Positions 33,075 through 46,125 are shown, counted from the first letter of the stretch. The stretch: DNA of 64,000 nucleotides from Pratylenchus scribneri (GCA_030063045.1 JAQSEB010000001.1:3534001-3598000); one strand, 5' to 3'. Program-made: numbers and translations. Notes: generated by a model from the sequence alone, not told the origin.

Positions 33075-34285
33075 AATATTTTTGCCATTTTTGGTGTTGG
33101 GTAGAGAAAATCAGCATTTTTTGTATAATTGATCTATATTTTTAGTCATCGAATTCATTCAATTCTTTTGGACTTAAATTGTAGTATTTTTAGTGGATAG
33201 ATATTCTTAGATTTCCTTAAAAATTCCTCTCATACAATTATTGTAAAAATTGCAATTTCCTCTCCTAACCGGTGAAGGTGTTTCTCCCAATATTTTTATT
33301 GTAGTAATTTTTGTAGATTTTTTTTTATTTTATTTGGAATAAAATTTTTTGTTCAAAGCTTTAATTATAAATTTGTCCGATTTAATTGAAAACAATTGAA
33401 TGAAAATAATTTTATGATTAATTTTTTCCAAATTTTTTCGAAATATTTTCATAAATTTTTTTTATATAATTTTTGTCTTAATTTTTTACCGTCTTACCTT
33501 TTTCCATATTTTTTTCGGAATTTTTCTTCGTCGTTATCTTTTTCCATACTTTTTTTAAAATTTTTATTTGAGAATTTTTTTTTTGTTAATTTGGATATGA
33601 AATTGTCCAATTTAACGAAATGAAAAATAATGTCTTTAAATGGAATTTGTAATTCTACATTTTTTTCGAATGTTTTAAATCGATTATCTTACGTAAAAAA
33701 TAAATATCTCCCAAAAATGTTCGTCCATATTTTACGTGAAAATTCCCTCACTTTCCATATTCCGCCTAATCCTTTCTCCCACATCTGGCTGCCATTTATT
33801 CCTCCTCATTTTCCTCCTTTTTTGCTTATTTCCGGCTTTCACTTTTGAGCATTTTTAACGAGAACCAGGCGTTGGTTGCCCTCGAATCTTTAATGCCGTA
33901 TTCAGGAAAAGGAGCTTGGTCACCAGTCACCACATATTTTCCCACTAATTGGCAAAAGTCAGGCAAAAGAGGAGAAAGGGCTATTGGCTTCATTTTCATT
34001 TCTACTTTGGGTCATTTATTAGCCTAATGGATTCATTCATCTCTTTCATCTTTTGGTCTAAATTGACAAGTTTTTAAGTAAAAATGTCATAATAAAAATG
34101 TTGCCATTTAAAAAGAATATATTAATTTAAAAATGGATGATTATCGATTTAAAATAAATAGCAAAATTATTAATTTTTAATCAATTTTTGTTTTTGTTTT
34201 TCGAAAATTAAATTCATTTTCCATCGGTGAATAGTCAAAAAAGAGAAAGTACTTGTTCACTTTCTATCCGCTTTTTGAGTCAAAA
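33075..34285. other. 3' flank of the Pro/Ala-rich gene, no gene
   Basis: T-rich DNA with a run of TTTTTCC-type repeats (33400-33620) and a GC-elevated island (33780-34020). Frames here are low-complexity and unsupported. Confidence 0.5.
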
Positions 34286-34289
34286 AGTG

Positions 34290-34425
34290 AAGGGTCCCTC
34301 CCCCCTATGGGCTTTCAGGATTAGGGTTAGGATTATGTAGGATCATTCAGGGATAGGAATCGTCCTAGGCAACACCTAATGACCCTAACTTTAATCCTGA
34401 TGACCCAAAGGGGAAACTCTTTACT
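34290..34425. repeat. Dispersed repeat E, copy 1
   Basis: GGTCCCTCCCCCCTATGGGC then TTTCAGGATTAG and, about 100 bp on, AAAGGGGAAACTCTTTACTT. The same blocks in the same order occur at 57212-57385, where the C run is longer. Non-coding. Confidence 0.55.
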
Positions 34426-34429
34426 TTTT

Positions 34430-36185
34430 TCTTTCTCAACAAAAAAGTGGATACAAATGTACTGTACAAGTACCAATACCAATATTAATCACTAAAATCA
34501 ATAGCAAAATTATTCATTTTTAATCAATTTTGTTTTTATTTTTCCAAAAAAGTAAACTCATTTTTTATCGGCAAACTAACAAAGAGGAATAATACCTTTA
34601 TATTTCCTCCCAAATCCAATCTAACACACAAATAAAGGTGCAATAAAATTTGTTTTCCCTGGGATTTGTTCAGCCCAAAACCTTCTGGCGCCATTGGAAA
34701 GGGCCAATTCATTCCTCTCTTCGGCCAACTAATCCGCCGCCCAACTTTGATTCATCCCACCAATTCCTTTAATTTTCCTTTATTCACAATGCCCTCCTAG
34801 GCTTCCAAATGGCCATTTGGCCATCTCCCCGGAGGGGAAAATGACAAATCTTCCAATCCAACGAATACATCGCAGAGGCAGTTGTCACCGTTTTATGGGC
34901 CCAACCCAAAACCCCCTTCCTTTCCAATGTTCATTGGCCGCCAACCCTTTTTGATTGCCTCTATGGGCCATAAACTTGCCCACCTCCTCCTTCCAATTTG
35001 GCCAATTCTCCCAATTGATAATTCTAAGGAAGCAAAGGAATTTATCCTTTGTGAAAGGCACATACATACACATTTGCCATCACTTTGTGAGGGATGTTTT
35101 GGTTCATTTGGCCGTTGTCCTTGGAGATTTTCTGTCCTTCCATTTCAAAAACAAAGATTGAGTGAATCACCGCTTACTCACCCCAAAATAAAAGGCCTAA
35201 AGGGGAATTTTAAAATCCTATCGAATATTAATTAAAATTTAAATAAATTTTTATCAATATTCAAAATTTTTAAATATTTGGAAATGTTTTTTTTTGGCGA
35301 ATTTTCCTTTCTTCAAGCTTTAATCCTGACTCCCATTCTCGAATGACTCAGGAAGCCTAAAAATAGAATTTTAAAATCTTACCGAATCTATAAATAATCA
35401 TTTTTAAATATTTGTAAATGTTTTTTCGGCGAATTTTCCTTCCTTAAAAACTTTAGTACCTGCACCCGAATGGCCCAGGAAAAAGCTCATTATATCGCAA
35501 AAAGATTGAGCAAGAAGTATTAAAAAATGATGTCATTTTTTTCAAAGATTTTATGAATTTCTGAATTTTATATTCCCTTAAAAAAGTTATTTTTAAATAT
35601 TCAAATATTTTTCTAACAACTAAATTAAATTTATTCAAAATATTTTTTGAAATTTTTAGCTCAACATTTTTTTAATTATTTTCCTTTAAATTAACAACAA
35701 AATTTTTATAAAAATCTCATTTTTCTGACAAATAAATAAAATTTATTTCAAAATATTTTTTTTTGACATTTTTGAGCCCATACCTATACATAAGCCTAGA
35801 AAGATTTATGTTCTCTTTATTCTCTAGCTCCTTAAAAATAATGAATCCATTCCATCCAAGTTTTCCCATTAGCCATTATTCAACCCAGGATTTATGTTCT
35901 AAAGAGAAATGGATGGAATTGATTTGGTTGGATCGAAGACCAAAGTTTGGAGTATTCGAATAGGAAATTAGGCAAAAAGTAGGGAAGTTGGCCATAAGGA
36001 CCAATAAAAAATATTTTGGTCTACGACTGGCAGATGGTCGCCATCGTCCTTTTAAGTTTTTAATCTCTTTTTTGCAAAAGGATAATCTAAAAGGAAAATT
36101 TTTTACCATTTTTCTCTCCTAATTCGTGAATAATTTTTTTGTATTTTATTTATTTTTATGTTGTAAATTTGTAAACCAAAATTCC
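34430..36185. other. Intergenic, upstream of gamma-glutamyltransferase
   Basis: GC-elevated islands at 34660-35170 and 35780-36110 are separated by AT-rich DNA. Frames of up to 117 codons occur but lack splice sites, domains or signal peptides. The part near 36150 may hold promoter sequence. Confidence 0.45.
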
Positions 36186-36192
36186 AGGAAAA

Positions 36193-39100
36193 ATGGCCCT
36201 AAATAGTTTTGGCCAATCCAGCCCATTGATGGCATTCAGCGAAAATCGGTCACCATCAAATGGAAGTGGGCCGGATAGTGGCCGAAAAAGTAATGGCCTC
36301 AAAAGTATGCCACCAACACCACCACAAATGTACACAACCGATGCGCCAATGGCAAATGAGGAGTTCACAGGTGAGAGGGAAAAATTAAAAAATAATAAAT
36401 TTCTTTTTTTTTCTTTGCTTTTTCACAATAATTAATATATAATTAAAAATTTGAATAAATTAATTTTCCATATTTTAGATTTAAAATAAAAATAAGTATA
36501 AATATCGTAGAAAATTTTTATATTTTTAAAGGCACAACAACGGTGAATTCATCGCCCACAAAAATTCCATTAAGTGGCAGAAGCAATGATACAAAAATGG
36601 GAATGAATGGACGAAGCAATAATTCGAATGCAATGATCAGAAAAAAGTGAGTGTTACATGACAAATATATTTAAAAATATTTTAAATTTATTTGGATATT
36701 CAAAATATAAAAAAAACACAAAAATTATTACTTCATATTTTTGGTTGAATTATTTAAAAATTAAAATCTTAGAATTGAATTAAAATATATTTCTCTTAAG
36801 GGGTTTACCTTGGGTGTTGTGTTCAATGGTCTGCGTGATTTTCCTTCTTCTCATCATGATTGCATATTTGATGTTCAAAATTTATGGCAATGATCAAATC
36901 GAATATTGGAGTGTAAGCTTTAACTTTAATAGATTTTGGTAATAAATTATGGCAAAATTATTCAATTAATAAAAACATGAATAAAAAATAAAATTTCCTT
37001 TTCATTTGATTAATATTTTAATGAGAATAATTTTTTTCACCAACAGCTAACTTTTTTTAAATCACAAATTTTGAGTTTAGTTCCAATTTTACATAATTAT
37101 GTTCATAAATATATTTATCTTGCTAAAAATGCTCTAGGTTATTGGAAATTTAAAAATTTAATTTTAAATATTAATTTAAATTTTAATTAATTTTATAGAC
37201 CATTCCTCCATCTTCAACACCTTCGCCAATATCATCGGCATCGCCTATTTCTTCGTCCATCCAAAATAAATCACCTCTTTCAGCAATGACGACGACAGTA
37301 CCCAAATTCACAACAATGGCCACAACAACAATTAGTTCACAAAAAGTAGGACAAAATGAACAAAATTTGGCTCCAATTTGGCCAAAATTGGATCAGAAAC
37401 ACGAAAGTGTGGAAGCCCGATTTTCGAAGGCAGCAATTGCCAGTGAAAATGCATTGTGCTCGGAAATTGGCAGGTAAAATAATTTTAAAATGATTTTAAA
37501 AATTAATTAAATTATTAAGGAATGTCCTTCTGAAAGGGGGCAATGCCATCGATGCGGCCATATCCATTTCCATTTGCATTGGAGCATTGAATTCCCATTC
37601 TTCAGGATTGGGTGGCGGCTTCCTAATGACTTATTATCAAAGGTGATGGAAAATTTATTAAAATTAATAAACATAATTAAAATAAATTATAGAATAAAAT
37701 TAATGAAAATTTAAAAAAAATAAATTTTTTAAAAAATATTTAGAAAAAATTTAATATTTAATTTCATATTTTATAGATTCTATGGAAAATGCTATTCAAT
37801 TGATGCGCGTGAAACGGCTCCATCTAGGACGGATAAAAATACTTTTAATTCAAATCCAACGGATGCAAAATTTGGTCGGAAAATTGAATTTTTTATTTAT
37901 TAATTTAATTTTGTGCTTTGAAAATTTCTTAAATTTTGAGGAATTTAATAAATCATTTTAAGGCTATAAATCTGTGGCCATCCCTGGCGAAATCCATGGA
38001 TTTTGGACAGCATTTAAACGATTTGGAAGTGGAAGAATTGCTTGGATGGATTTGTTAATGCCAACAGTGAATTTATTGAATGAAGGTAAAAAAAAAAAAT
38101 GTAAATTAATTAAATATATAATTAAAAAATTACAGGATTTCCCGCCTCAAAATTGTTGGAAACAAATTTAAAATATTTTGAGGAAAAAATTTTAAATGGG
38201 ACATTTCCCGGAATGAGGTAGTTAAAATGAATTTTCTTTTTAAATATTTTTTAATAAATTAAATTAAAAATTTTTTTATTTTAAATTTTTAAAAAAATAA
38301 TTTAATTATTAATTTAAGAAATCAATATCTGAATCCGTCAACCGGCAATTTGTACAAAGAAGGCGAAATTGTTAGGAAACCTATTTTGGCAAATACCCTT
38401 CATCGATTGGCACTCAGCCATGATCCTGTCCAACTTTTTTACAGCCCAAATGGCGAAATTGCCAAGGCCATTGTGGAGGAATTCGCATCCAGTATCAAAA
38501 TTTTAATTGCAAATTGAAAAAAATAATTTTACATATTTATAATTTATTCCATTTTTTTAAATATAATTTTTATTCTTTAAAATAGACGGATTAATTAATC
38601 GAAAGGATTTGCATATGTATCGAAGTGTTGTGGACGAAAATCCATTATTGAACACCGAAGCTGACTCAAAATTGATTTTTTGTGGGCCAAAACCTTCATC
38701 GGGATTTGCGGTCACCCAACTCATTTTGGCCATAATGCTTAGTCAGTAAATGGGAGGAATAATCAAATTATTTAATATTCAATTTTAGAATTTTATCCAA
38801 TGAAAAGTAATTCCACAATTCCATGGAATTCGGATGAATTTTGGCATCGATTAATTGAGGCTGAAAAGTTTGCATATTCATTGCATGCCAAATTGGGTAA
38901 AACTTAATTTTTTATTACATTTTTTTAAAAGTTAATTTAAAAAAAAATTCAATTTTGGATTTATTTAAATAAAACTTAAATTAAAAAAGCAAAATAAAAG
39001 CAATGATATTTTTCTCAATTAATTTCATTAACTACTTCGTCATCGTCATTTGTCCCATTTATTAAAGGTGACATTAATTTTGTCAAAAATTCGGAACAAT

Positions 39101-40185
39101 TTGCAATGGAAATGACAAAAGAGCAATTTGTGGAAAAAATTAGGCAAAAAATTGGCCAAAAGGCATTCAATCAAAGTGAATATTTGATGGGGAAAAATGT
39201 CGAAATAGAGGTGAGAAAAAATTGAGACAATTATTTTAATTAATAAATAATTTTATAATATTTTGATGACAATTAATTCTAATTTTAATATTTAAAATTA
39301 TAAAAAAATTAACTAAAAATAAATTAATTTAAACAAAATTTTGTTTTACGTTTAAATTTTAATAAATCCAAATAAATTATTTTTAGCCAATCAATGAGGC
39401 CGGTGGCACATCCCAATTATTGGTCATCGATGTGGATGGAAATGCTGTTTCAATGACCAATTCCATTAATAAACCGTAAATAATAATTCATTAAAAAATA
39501 AATATAAAATTCCGTTCAGTTTTGGCTCATTGATTTTATCACCCCGCCTTGGCATTGTTTGGAATAATCACATGGCAGATTTCAATTTGCCAAATTTATC
39601 CAATAATACACAAGGATTTGCGGCACAATCTTCAACGAATTTTATTGAACCAGGAAAACGTCCAATGTCTTCAATGAGTCCAATGATTGCCTATGATAGA
39701 GAAACGAAAAAGGTCAAATATAAAAATTTTTTATATTAATTTATGACCAAAATTTTTCAATGAATTTCAAATAATTTTAGGTTAAATTGGCAATTGGCGC
39801 CAGTGGAGGGCCTAAAATTTCTTCTGCCATTGCCCAAGTTCTAATTCAAATGCTCAGTTTTGGCCACGGCCCAAAAGAGGCAATCGATACCCGTCGAATT
39901 CACAATCAATTTACTCCAATTTCTACCGAATTTGAAGCGGAATTCCCAAAAGTAAAAAAAACATCATAATTTTTAGAAATATATTTAATTAATAATTTTT
40001 AGGCAATTTTGGACGCACTCCAAAATCGAGGCCAACAAATGGTCCCAATGCATTTTCCATTTTCCTATGTTCAAGCTATTGTAATGGCCGATGGTGAATC
40101 GAAGGATGAAAAAGTCCCCGGGGAATTTATGATTGCCTCAAATGATGGAAGAAGACAAATTCACAGCCAACCAATCGGATATTAA
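36193..40185 (+). CDS. Gamma-glutamyltransferase (type II membrane enzyme)
   Basis: Transfers or hydrolyses the gamma-glutamyl group of glutathione at the outer cell surface; roughly 780 residues in about 16 exons. ATG at 36193 follows TTCCAG, a likely trans-splice site. A cytoplasmic Ser/Asn/Pro-rich tail of about 100 residues precedes a transmembrane anchor (CSMVCVIFLLLIMIAYLMF, about 36830-36890) and a Ser/Thr-rich stalk. The catalytic domain starts at ASENALCSEIGR (about 37440) and NVLLKGGNAIDAAI, followed by GLGGGFLMTYY, DARETAP and VAIPGEIHGFW. The autoprocessing and catalytic Thr lies in NEAGGTSQLLV (about 39395), followed by DGNAVSMTNSIN, FGSLILSPRLGIVWNNHMAD, PGKRPMSSMSP (oxyanion and binding loop) and LAIGASGGPKI. 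It ends SQPIGY at 40185. All hallmark motifs are present, so it should be active. Introns are mostly 40-240 nt. Confidence 0.93.
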
Positions 40186-40479
40186 ATATACTGTATTGAT
40201 AATTCCCATTCCCATATTATATTCTTATTTTTTAAATTTTATTTTTCTAAAAATATTTTTATAATCTCATTCTCATCTAAATTAATTTTTAATTTTTTTA
40301 TTAAATTTTAAAAATAAAATTCTTAAAAATTTTAATATGTGATTTATTGCAAAAAAAGTGGTTCAAAAAGGAGGTTTCCCATTGCAAAAAAAGTGGTTCT
40401 TCCCATTTATATAATATATAATCCGTTCTACATTTTGAACAAAAAAATTCATATCTGGATTTCGAGGGATTTTTAGGTT

Positions 40480-40575
40480 TTGAGACTTGATTGATAGGGT
40501 GACAGAGTAATTAAGCAAAAGTGGGAGTACTGTAGGACAAATAGGAAAGGCCCTTAGACATTATTCTTCATTTTT
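40480..40575 (+). repeat. Dispersed repeat D, copy 3 (3' part only)
   Basis: Matches the distal third of the other copies: TTGATTGATAGGGTGACAGA, AAAAGTGGGAGTAC-like, then GGCCCTTAGACATTATTCTT. It sits between the convergent transferase and transporter genes. Confidence 0.65.
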
Positions 40576-40711
40576 GGCATTGACAACTAACTGATGGGCG
40601 AAAAAATAATTCGATTAAAATTTAGTAATGAAAAAATTTTATTATTGAAAAAATTCAATTATTTTATAGATTTAAAATTTTATAAAATTTAAATTGAAAA
40701 TTATGTAGATT

Positions 40712-42949
40712 TTATTCCAAATTATCATTGCCAAAAATTATGCTCAAATTTGCCCTCAATCCGGCAATTAATCCAAAAATTCCAACGCCAACCAATATCA
40801 AATCCTCCAAAATTAGCCAAATTGCCGAAAATTTTCGACCCTCCTTCAAATGAATTGGAAGCCAAGTGAACAAATCCAACAATGAAGGAATAACAAATGC
40901 CAAAAGCATTCCTAAATTTTTTGCAATGAATTTTATTTATTTTTATATGGACAAAATTCCCACCAGTGGTGACTCCAACCAAAGGGATCATTTCCTCCAA
41001 ATTTGGTATGGCAATGGCAAATGTCACTTGAAAAATAATTTTAAAAAGAATACAAAAATATAATCACTTGCAATTCCAACTAAGAATGTGCGGAAAAGCA
41101 GCTCAATTTTTAATTTATTTTGTTTCAACTTTTTATTTCCACTTTTTTCCAATGCATTGGACAATTCAGGCCAAAGCATATCGACAATGACGTACATTTG
41201 AATGACAAAACCCAAATAAATAACCAGGGTTAAGGCCAGACGAACCAACGAAAATTGGCTTAAAATTAAATAAAAATTAGAAATTTAATATCAATTTAAT
41301 AAAAAAATAATAATAAAAATTATAATTAAATTAATATTAATTTTTAATTAATAAATTAAAAATAAAAAGTTTCACATTTCTTTTTGGGGCAAATTCAGCG
41401 TAATACTCCCTCGCACATTTTGCCCATAAGAAATATAGCCAAGGAATCCGGAAGAGGCATAAACCAAGGAAACAATTGTGAGTCCAACAGAAAGAATGCC
41501 AAATGGACCCAACATTTGTTTGGGCCGTTTCAGGCGATTTTCCAAGGGCAAAACCTTTTTTAATATTGAGTAATTTAAATAATTAAAATATTTAAAATAA
41601 AATTTTTTAAATATTGAATAAAATTACCATTGCCTGCCCCTCAAATGAATATAAAATTGAGCCGGAAGCGGCCATAATTCCATTGAAATTTGTGAAGGAA
41701 GGCAATTCCAATGAATGGCTTTCTTTTCGAATTAAATGCTAAATTAATTTTTTTAAATAAATTATTAAAAATTTTGAGGGTTAAAATTATTCAAAAATTA
41801 ATTATTTGTGCATTAAAATTACCTGAAAAATGAAAATAAGTGAACAAATGCACAATAAATTGCCAATTGAGGAAATGATGGCAATTGGCCTTAAATTGCG
41901 CACAAAATTGATCAACACAAAAAGAGGAAATAAAATTAGCATCCATTCAATCACAGTGGCCTTCGGAATGTTGGGGCCAACAATGAATTCATCAAAAAAC
42001 TGGAAATATTTTTTAATTAAAATTAATTTAAAAAATTAAAAAATTTTTGAAGTATATTAATAAATAATTAAAAATTAAATAAATAATTAAATTAAATTCA
42101 CTTCTTTTATATGAACTCCACAAAAAATATAGAAAACGCTGGAAACGCCCATTTGAAGGGTCACAATGGAAGCATTCACAAAAATTCTGGAAATATTTAA
42201 TTAAAAATTCTACCCAGAGTTCTTTTTTACTTTGCCGCCTTTGCATATCGGCGAATTGGCCGAAAACTTGACAAAATTGCTTCCTCCGCCATATTCCCAT
42301 AATTTAGGAAAGAATTTCCCTTTCTTGAAATTATTAAAAAATTAAAATAATTTTTTAATTTTTTTTTAGATTATTTAGAATAAATTTTAAAAATAATAAA
42401 TAATATTTAAAAAATAAATAATTAAAAAAATTTTAAAACAATTTAATAAATCAACGACTTGCCTATTTGACAATAAATGTGAGCATTTGACTAATTTAAG
42501 CATACAAATGCAATTTAAAAAGCCAAAAATGAAGACCAACGAGAGACCAGTCTATAAAAGACAAAATTGTTTTAAATAAATTTTAAAAAAATGAACCCAA
42601 AGGCCAGCTTGCTTGAAGGCCAAAGGAAGTGAAAGGCAACCGGGTCCAATCATTCCCTTTGCAAAATTAACCAATATTTCTGCATAACTGGAAACAATAA
42701 AATTATAAAAATTTATTTTTAATTTTTTGTTATCTTTACTTCTCTATAAAATTTATTAAAAAAATTTTTTTAATTGAAATTAATTTTAATTTACTAAAAC
42801 TAAAACACTCACGATAATCCATTTTCTCGTTCCCCCAATTTTTGTGAACAATTTTGTTGCTTTTCTAAATCATCTGTCGTAGATGAGGATGCCGTCGTTG
42901 TGCACATGGATTCAATTGATGGAAAGGAAATTTGCGAATTTTTCTCCAT
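40712..42949 (-). CDS. Proton-coupled amino acid transporter, SLC36/PAT-like
   Basis: Predicted amino acid symporter of plasma or lysosomal membrane, about 490 residues with about 11 transmembrane segments in about 11 exons. ATG at 42949 follows TTTTAAG, a likely splice or trans-splice site. After an acidic Ser/Thr-rich N-terminus comes the first transmembrane segment with the PAT signature (EILVNFAKGMIGPGCLSLPL, about 42690-42650), then GLSLVFIFGFLNCICMLKLV, RIFVNASIVTLQMGVSSVFY, IEWMLILFPLFVLINFVRNL and AASGSILYSFEGQAMVLPLE (about 41665), the typical GxxxFSFEGxxxxLPLE-like loop. GFLGYISYGQNVRGSITLNL and LVIYLGFVIQMYVIVDMLWP follow, and the last two segments (LLAFVIPSLLDLFTWLPIHL; LILVGVGIFGLIAGL) end at 40712. 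Neighbours show no functional link. Confidence 0.88.
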
Positions 42950-42959
42950 ATTACTCTTA

Positions 42960-43455
42960 AAATAAATTAAATTTAAAATATTCAACAAGAAAAGTCCAAA
43001 GTATTTTCGAAGAAACATACAAAAAGCAGTAAAAGTTTAAGCAAATATTTCTTATTATTCAAGGGGAATTGGCTAAAAAATTGTTTAATAAGGAGAAAAT
43101 TCGTCTATTTGGACGCTTTTTGAAGCCTCAAGAGTTGAAAAAGAATGACGATCCGTAAAGCAAATAAATTGTAAATTGGCTGAAAAACGTGGAAAGCGTC
43201 TTTTCACGTGGAATGCTCTCTTTTTCCTTTAGTACAAAATGGAATGAATGGTCGGTTTCACTTTTTGGTCGTTTTCTTCTTTCTTCAATTGTGATTGATT
43301 TTTATTTGCCCTTCAGCCAAATATAATAAAAATATTTTTAATGATTATTCGGGAATTCCCAATTGGGAAAATTCCCACCAAAAATTCTGTAAAAGAATTT
43401 AATAAAAAATTTAATAAAGTTTTATATCAATCAATTGAAATTGTTCATCAAATTT
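42960..43455. other. Intergenic between transporter and secreted-protein gene
   Basis: Contains the 5' region of the transporter gene (minus) and the 3' end region of the next minus-strand gene. No extra gene or repeat recognised. Confidence 0.5.
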
Positions 43456-43458
43456 TAA

Positions 43459-45189
43459 TTAATTTTTTTCCACAATTTTCTTTGGCGCATCAACATTTTG
43501 GTAACCAGTTTTTTTGACCACTTCCAATATTTTATGGCCAGCCTCCTTTGTAATGGCGCTAATGTTCCTTAGGGCATCATCCGCTTGGCCTCCCAATTTT
43601 TCAACAAATTTGTCTTGATCCGCGATCAATTTCTCGATGATTTTCTTAATTTTTTTAAATTTAATTTTTTGAAAATATATTAATTAATTAATCTCTAAAT
43701 TAAAAAAAATTAACAAATGAAAATTGTTTTTTTTTTCATTAAAAAAACAATTGTCGGAAAAAAAACGTTTCAATTATTGATAATACAAATTTTTAATAGA
43801 GTAGATTGTGGTCAGGTTTTAGACAATCTCGGTTTAAAACCTGGTTTTCGGTTTGAAAAAATGTTAGTTTTCGGTTTCTTCTATTTTCGGTTTTTCTGTA
43901 AAAAATTCCCAATTTCAGTTTTAAATTGCATCGAATTTCTCAACCCAAACCAACAACAATCTACTCTAATTTTAAGATCAAAATAATTTCCACAATCTTG
44001 TCTTGATAAATTTTATATATTACAAAAAATATTATGGGAAAATTTTTTTCAAAAATGCCTTAGGGGGAAACATTTTCCAAAAAAATTATATTTTGTTCAC
44101 CTCAACATTTTCGCCTCTTTGCTTGGCCCATTTTTCGATGGCTTGGATTTGCTCTTCAATTTTATCGCCGGCTTTCTGTACCAAATCGCTCAATTCATCG
44201 AGGAAATCATCATCTTCATCCTCATTTCTATTTTGCATTGTTTTATTTGTTGCAACTTTTCCTCCAACAATTATTTTGTCCTTTGGAGTTTGGCCATTAT
44301 CATTTGCCTTTTGCTTGGTCTCTCTTTTAGAAATTGGCGGATCCGAGGAATTCTAAAAATATATTCTTCAGAAGATGATAAAAATTGGTCGTTATGATGG
44401 TAATCAAAATAAAATTGCAATTTTTCCCATTAAATTATTTTAAGCGATTTTTATAGATTAGAATTAATACATATTTTATGATACCATAAATTCTCTTTTA
44501 ATTCCTAACTCTCTAATAATTCCCCACCCCAAATCTCTATCAGTTATTTATAAGTAGAAAATTCTTTTTTCGGATATTGATTATTAAAATAAAAATTTTA
44601 AAAAATAAATATAATTGCGCGATGGAAAAAATTTTAAAAATTCTTCACTGCACTTTCCCAATCTTTTAAAAACATTAAAAAATAATTCTCTAATCCCTAC
44701 TCTAATAATTCCCCACCTTTCGGAAGGTTAAAAAATAATTCTCCATGGAAGTATTAAAAGAGAATTTACGGTAATTCTTTACGATCTCTTTTTGATGAAT
44801 TGAATCATTTGCCAACGAAATGCCCAATGAAGCGGCCGCAATTTCGGGTGGTTCAACTTCAGCAGATTTCTAAAAAGAATATTCAAATTATTAATTTGAA
44901 ATTTATTGATAGAGAATTTGGTTTAAATTGATCAAATATGAAAAAATAAAAGAGAAATTTTAAGAGATTAAATTATTTTAAGCAGTTTTATGTTTAAATA
45001 AAATAAATATTTTATTTAACATTTTTATACCATCTGCTGTGGATGAATTGGGTGATTTGTTAATGAAATGCCCAATGAAGCTGCTGCAATCTCCGGTGGT
45101 TCAACTTCGACGGGATCTACATTGACGTCGAATTGGCCATTTGAAAAGGAAAATGCAAAGAGAAATAAAAGACATATTGAGAGAAACAT
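43459..45189 (-). CDS. Small secreted helical protein with duplicated exon (SXP/RAL-2-like)
   Basis: A 227-residue protein in four exons, all joined in phase 0: 45031-45189, 44783-44869, 44101-44352 and 43459-43644. The start MFLSICLLFLFAFSFSNG is a clear signal peptide, cleaved before QFDV. Exon 1 ends with EVEPPEIAAASLGISLTNHP, and exon 2 repeats it as EVEPPEIAAASLGISLANDS, an exon duplication. Exon 3 is charged (NRNEDEDDDFLDELSD) and leads into amphipathic helices (EEQIQAIEKWAKQRGENVEV; EKLIADQDKFVEKLGG; DALRNISAITKEAGHKI). The helix with a central W-A-x-x-x-G and the following helical pair resemble SXP/RAL-2 (DUF148) proteins, a nematode-specific secreted family; this match is by eye. Two inverted-repeat elements sit in its introns. 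Confidence 0.75.
43798..43967. mobile_element. MITE-like element in intron 3 of the secreted helical gene
   Basis: AGAGTAGATTGT at 43798-43809 and its exact reverse complement ACAATCTACTCT at 43956-43967 bound 170 bp rich in TTCGGTTT. A related fragment (CCCAATTTCGGTTTTAAAT to ATCTACTTTGATC) lies at about 52537-52595. Non-coding. Confidence 0.55.
44478..44778. mobile_element. MITE-like element between the duplicated exons
   Basis: ATACCATAAATTCTCTTTTA at about 44479 is inverted as TAAAAGAGAATTTACGGTAA at about 44756. Inside, CTAATAATTCCCCACC occurs twice (about 44513 and 44702). It fills most of the intron that separates exon 3 from the second exon copy. Non-coding. Confidence 0.6.
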
Positions 45190-45194
45190 TTTAT

Positions 45195-46125
45195 GGCTAA
45201 ATTAATGTTTTGTTATAAATTTAATAAAAGATGAAAAGAAATAATTTTAAGAAAGTGTAAAAAATCATTCAATTTTATTTTGGAGGAAAATTGAGGGAGG
45301 ATGAAGATTGAACTAATCAAAATATTTTTTGTTCACATTCAATATTTTTTAAACTTCTTCAATCAATCAGTTTTTTTATTCGATGAGCATCAAAGTTCTT
45401 CTTCAACCTAATCTTTTTATTCCACTAATCATATTGTGAAATTAAATGTGAACAATTTTAGTTCATTTTCAAAAAGGGCTCTTGAGAAAGTGAATGAATT
45501 ATTGTAATTATTTCCAATGGATGGATGCAATTAGCTCAAATCTCAATACAAAATTTGATAAAATTGAAAATTAATGAATACTGATGAACTTTTCAAATCA
45601 TCCAATGTCAATGAAAATAAATAACTCTAATTAAAATTCTACCAGAAAATTATCAAAACAATAGGCGAAAATAAAAGAAAAAGAAGAAATAAAATTAAAA
45701 TTTTTTTAACAAAATTCAATCAGCTCGATTTGCTATAAAGTATTCAATGATTATAAAAATTGCTCAACATGTCATGAATAATTAAAAGACAAAATATTCT
45801 CATTTATTTCCAAAATATCATATTCTATTACATTTTAAAAATTAAAGTTTCAAACAAATGAAAACTTTCAATGACATAATTAAATATTTTATAATACGAT
45901 GAACAATAATATTTAATTTTAATTTAACAAAAATGTCATCCAATTCCAAAGGGAACATCATTAAAGTTACAGAGGACCACATCCCATCTTCAGCCCAACC
46001 ATTTTTACAATGCCCTTTCCAATTAGCTGGGCAGCTGATTCACCATTGATGATTCGATGAAATTTAAAAATTTGGGTTCAACCAAACCAAATTCACAAAT
46101 ATAATTCATTTTGATGAGAACAAAG
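45195..46125. other. Intergenic, shared 5' region
   Basis: AT-rich, upstream of the minus-strand secreted helical gene and far upstream of the plus-strand secreted Cys/Pro gene. No gene seen. Confidence 0.5.

Noticed and set aside
34882..35235. 117-codon plus-strand frame
   Set aside because: Composition looks protein-like but no intron structure, domain or conserved motif; frames on both strands are open together.
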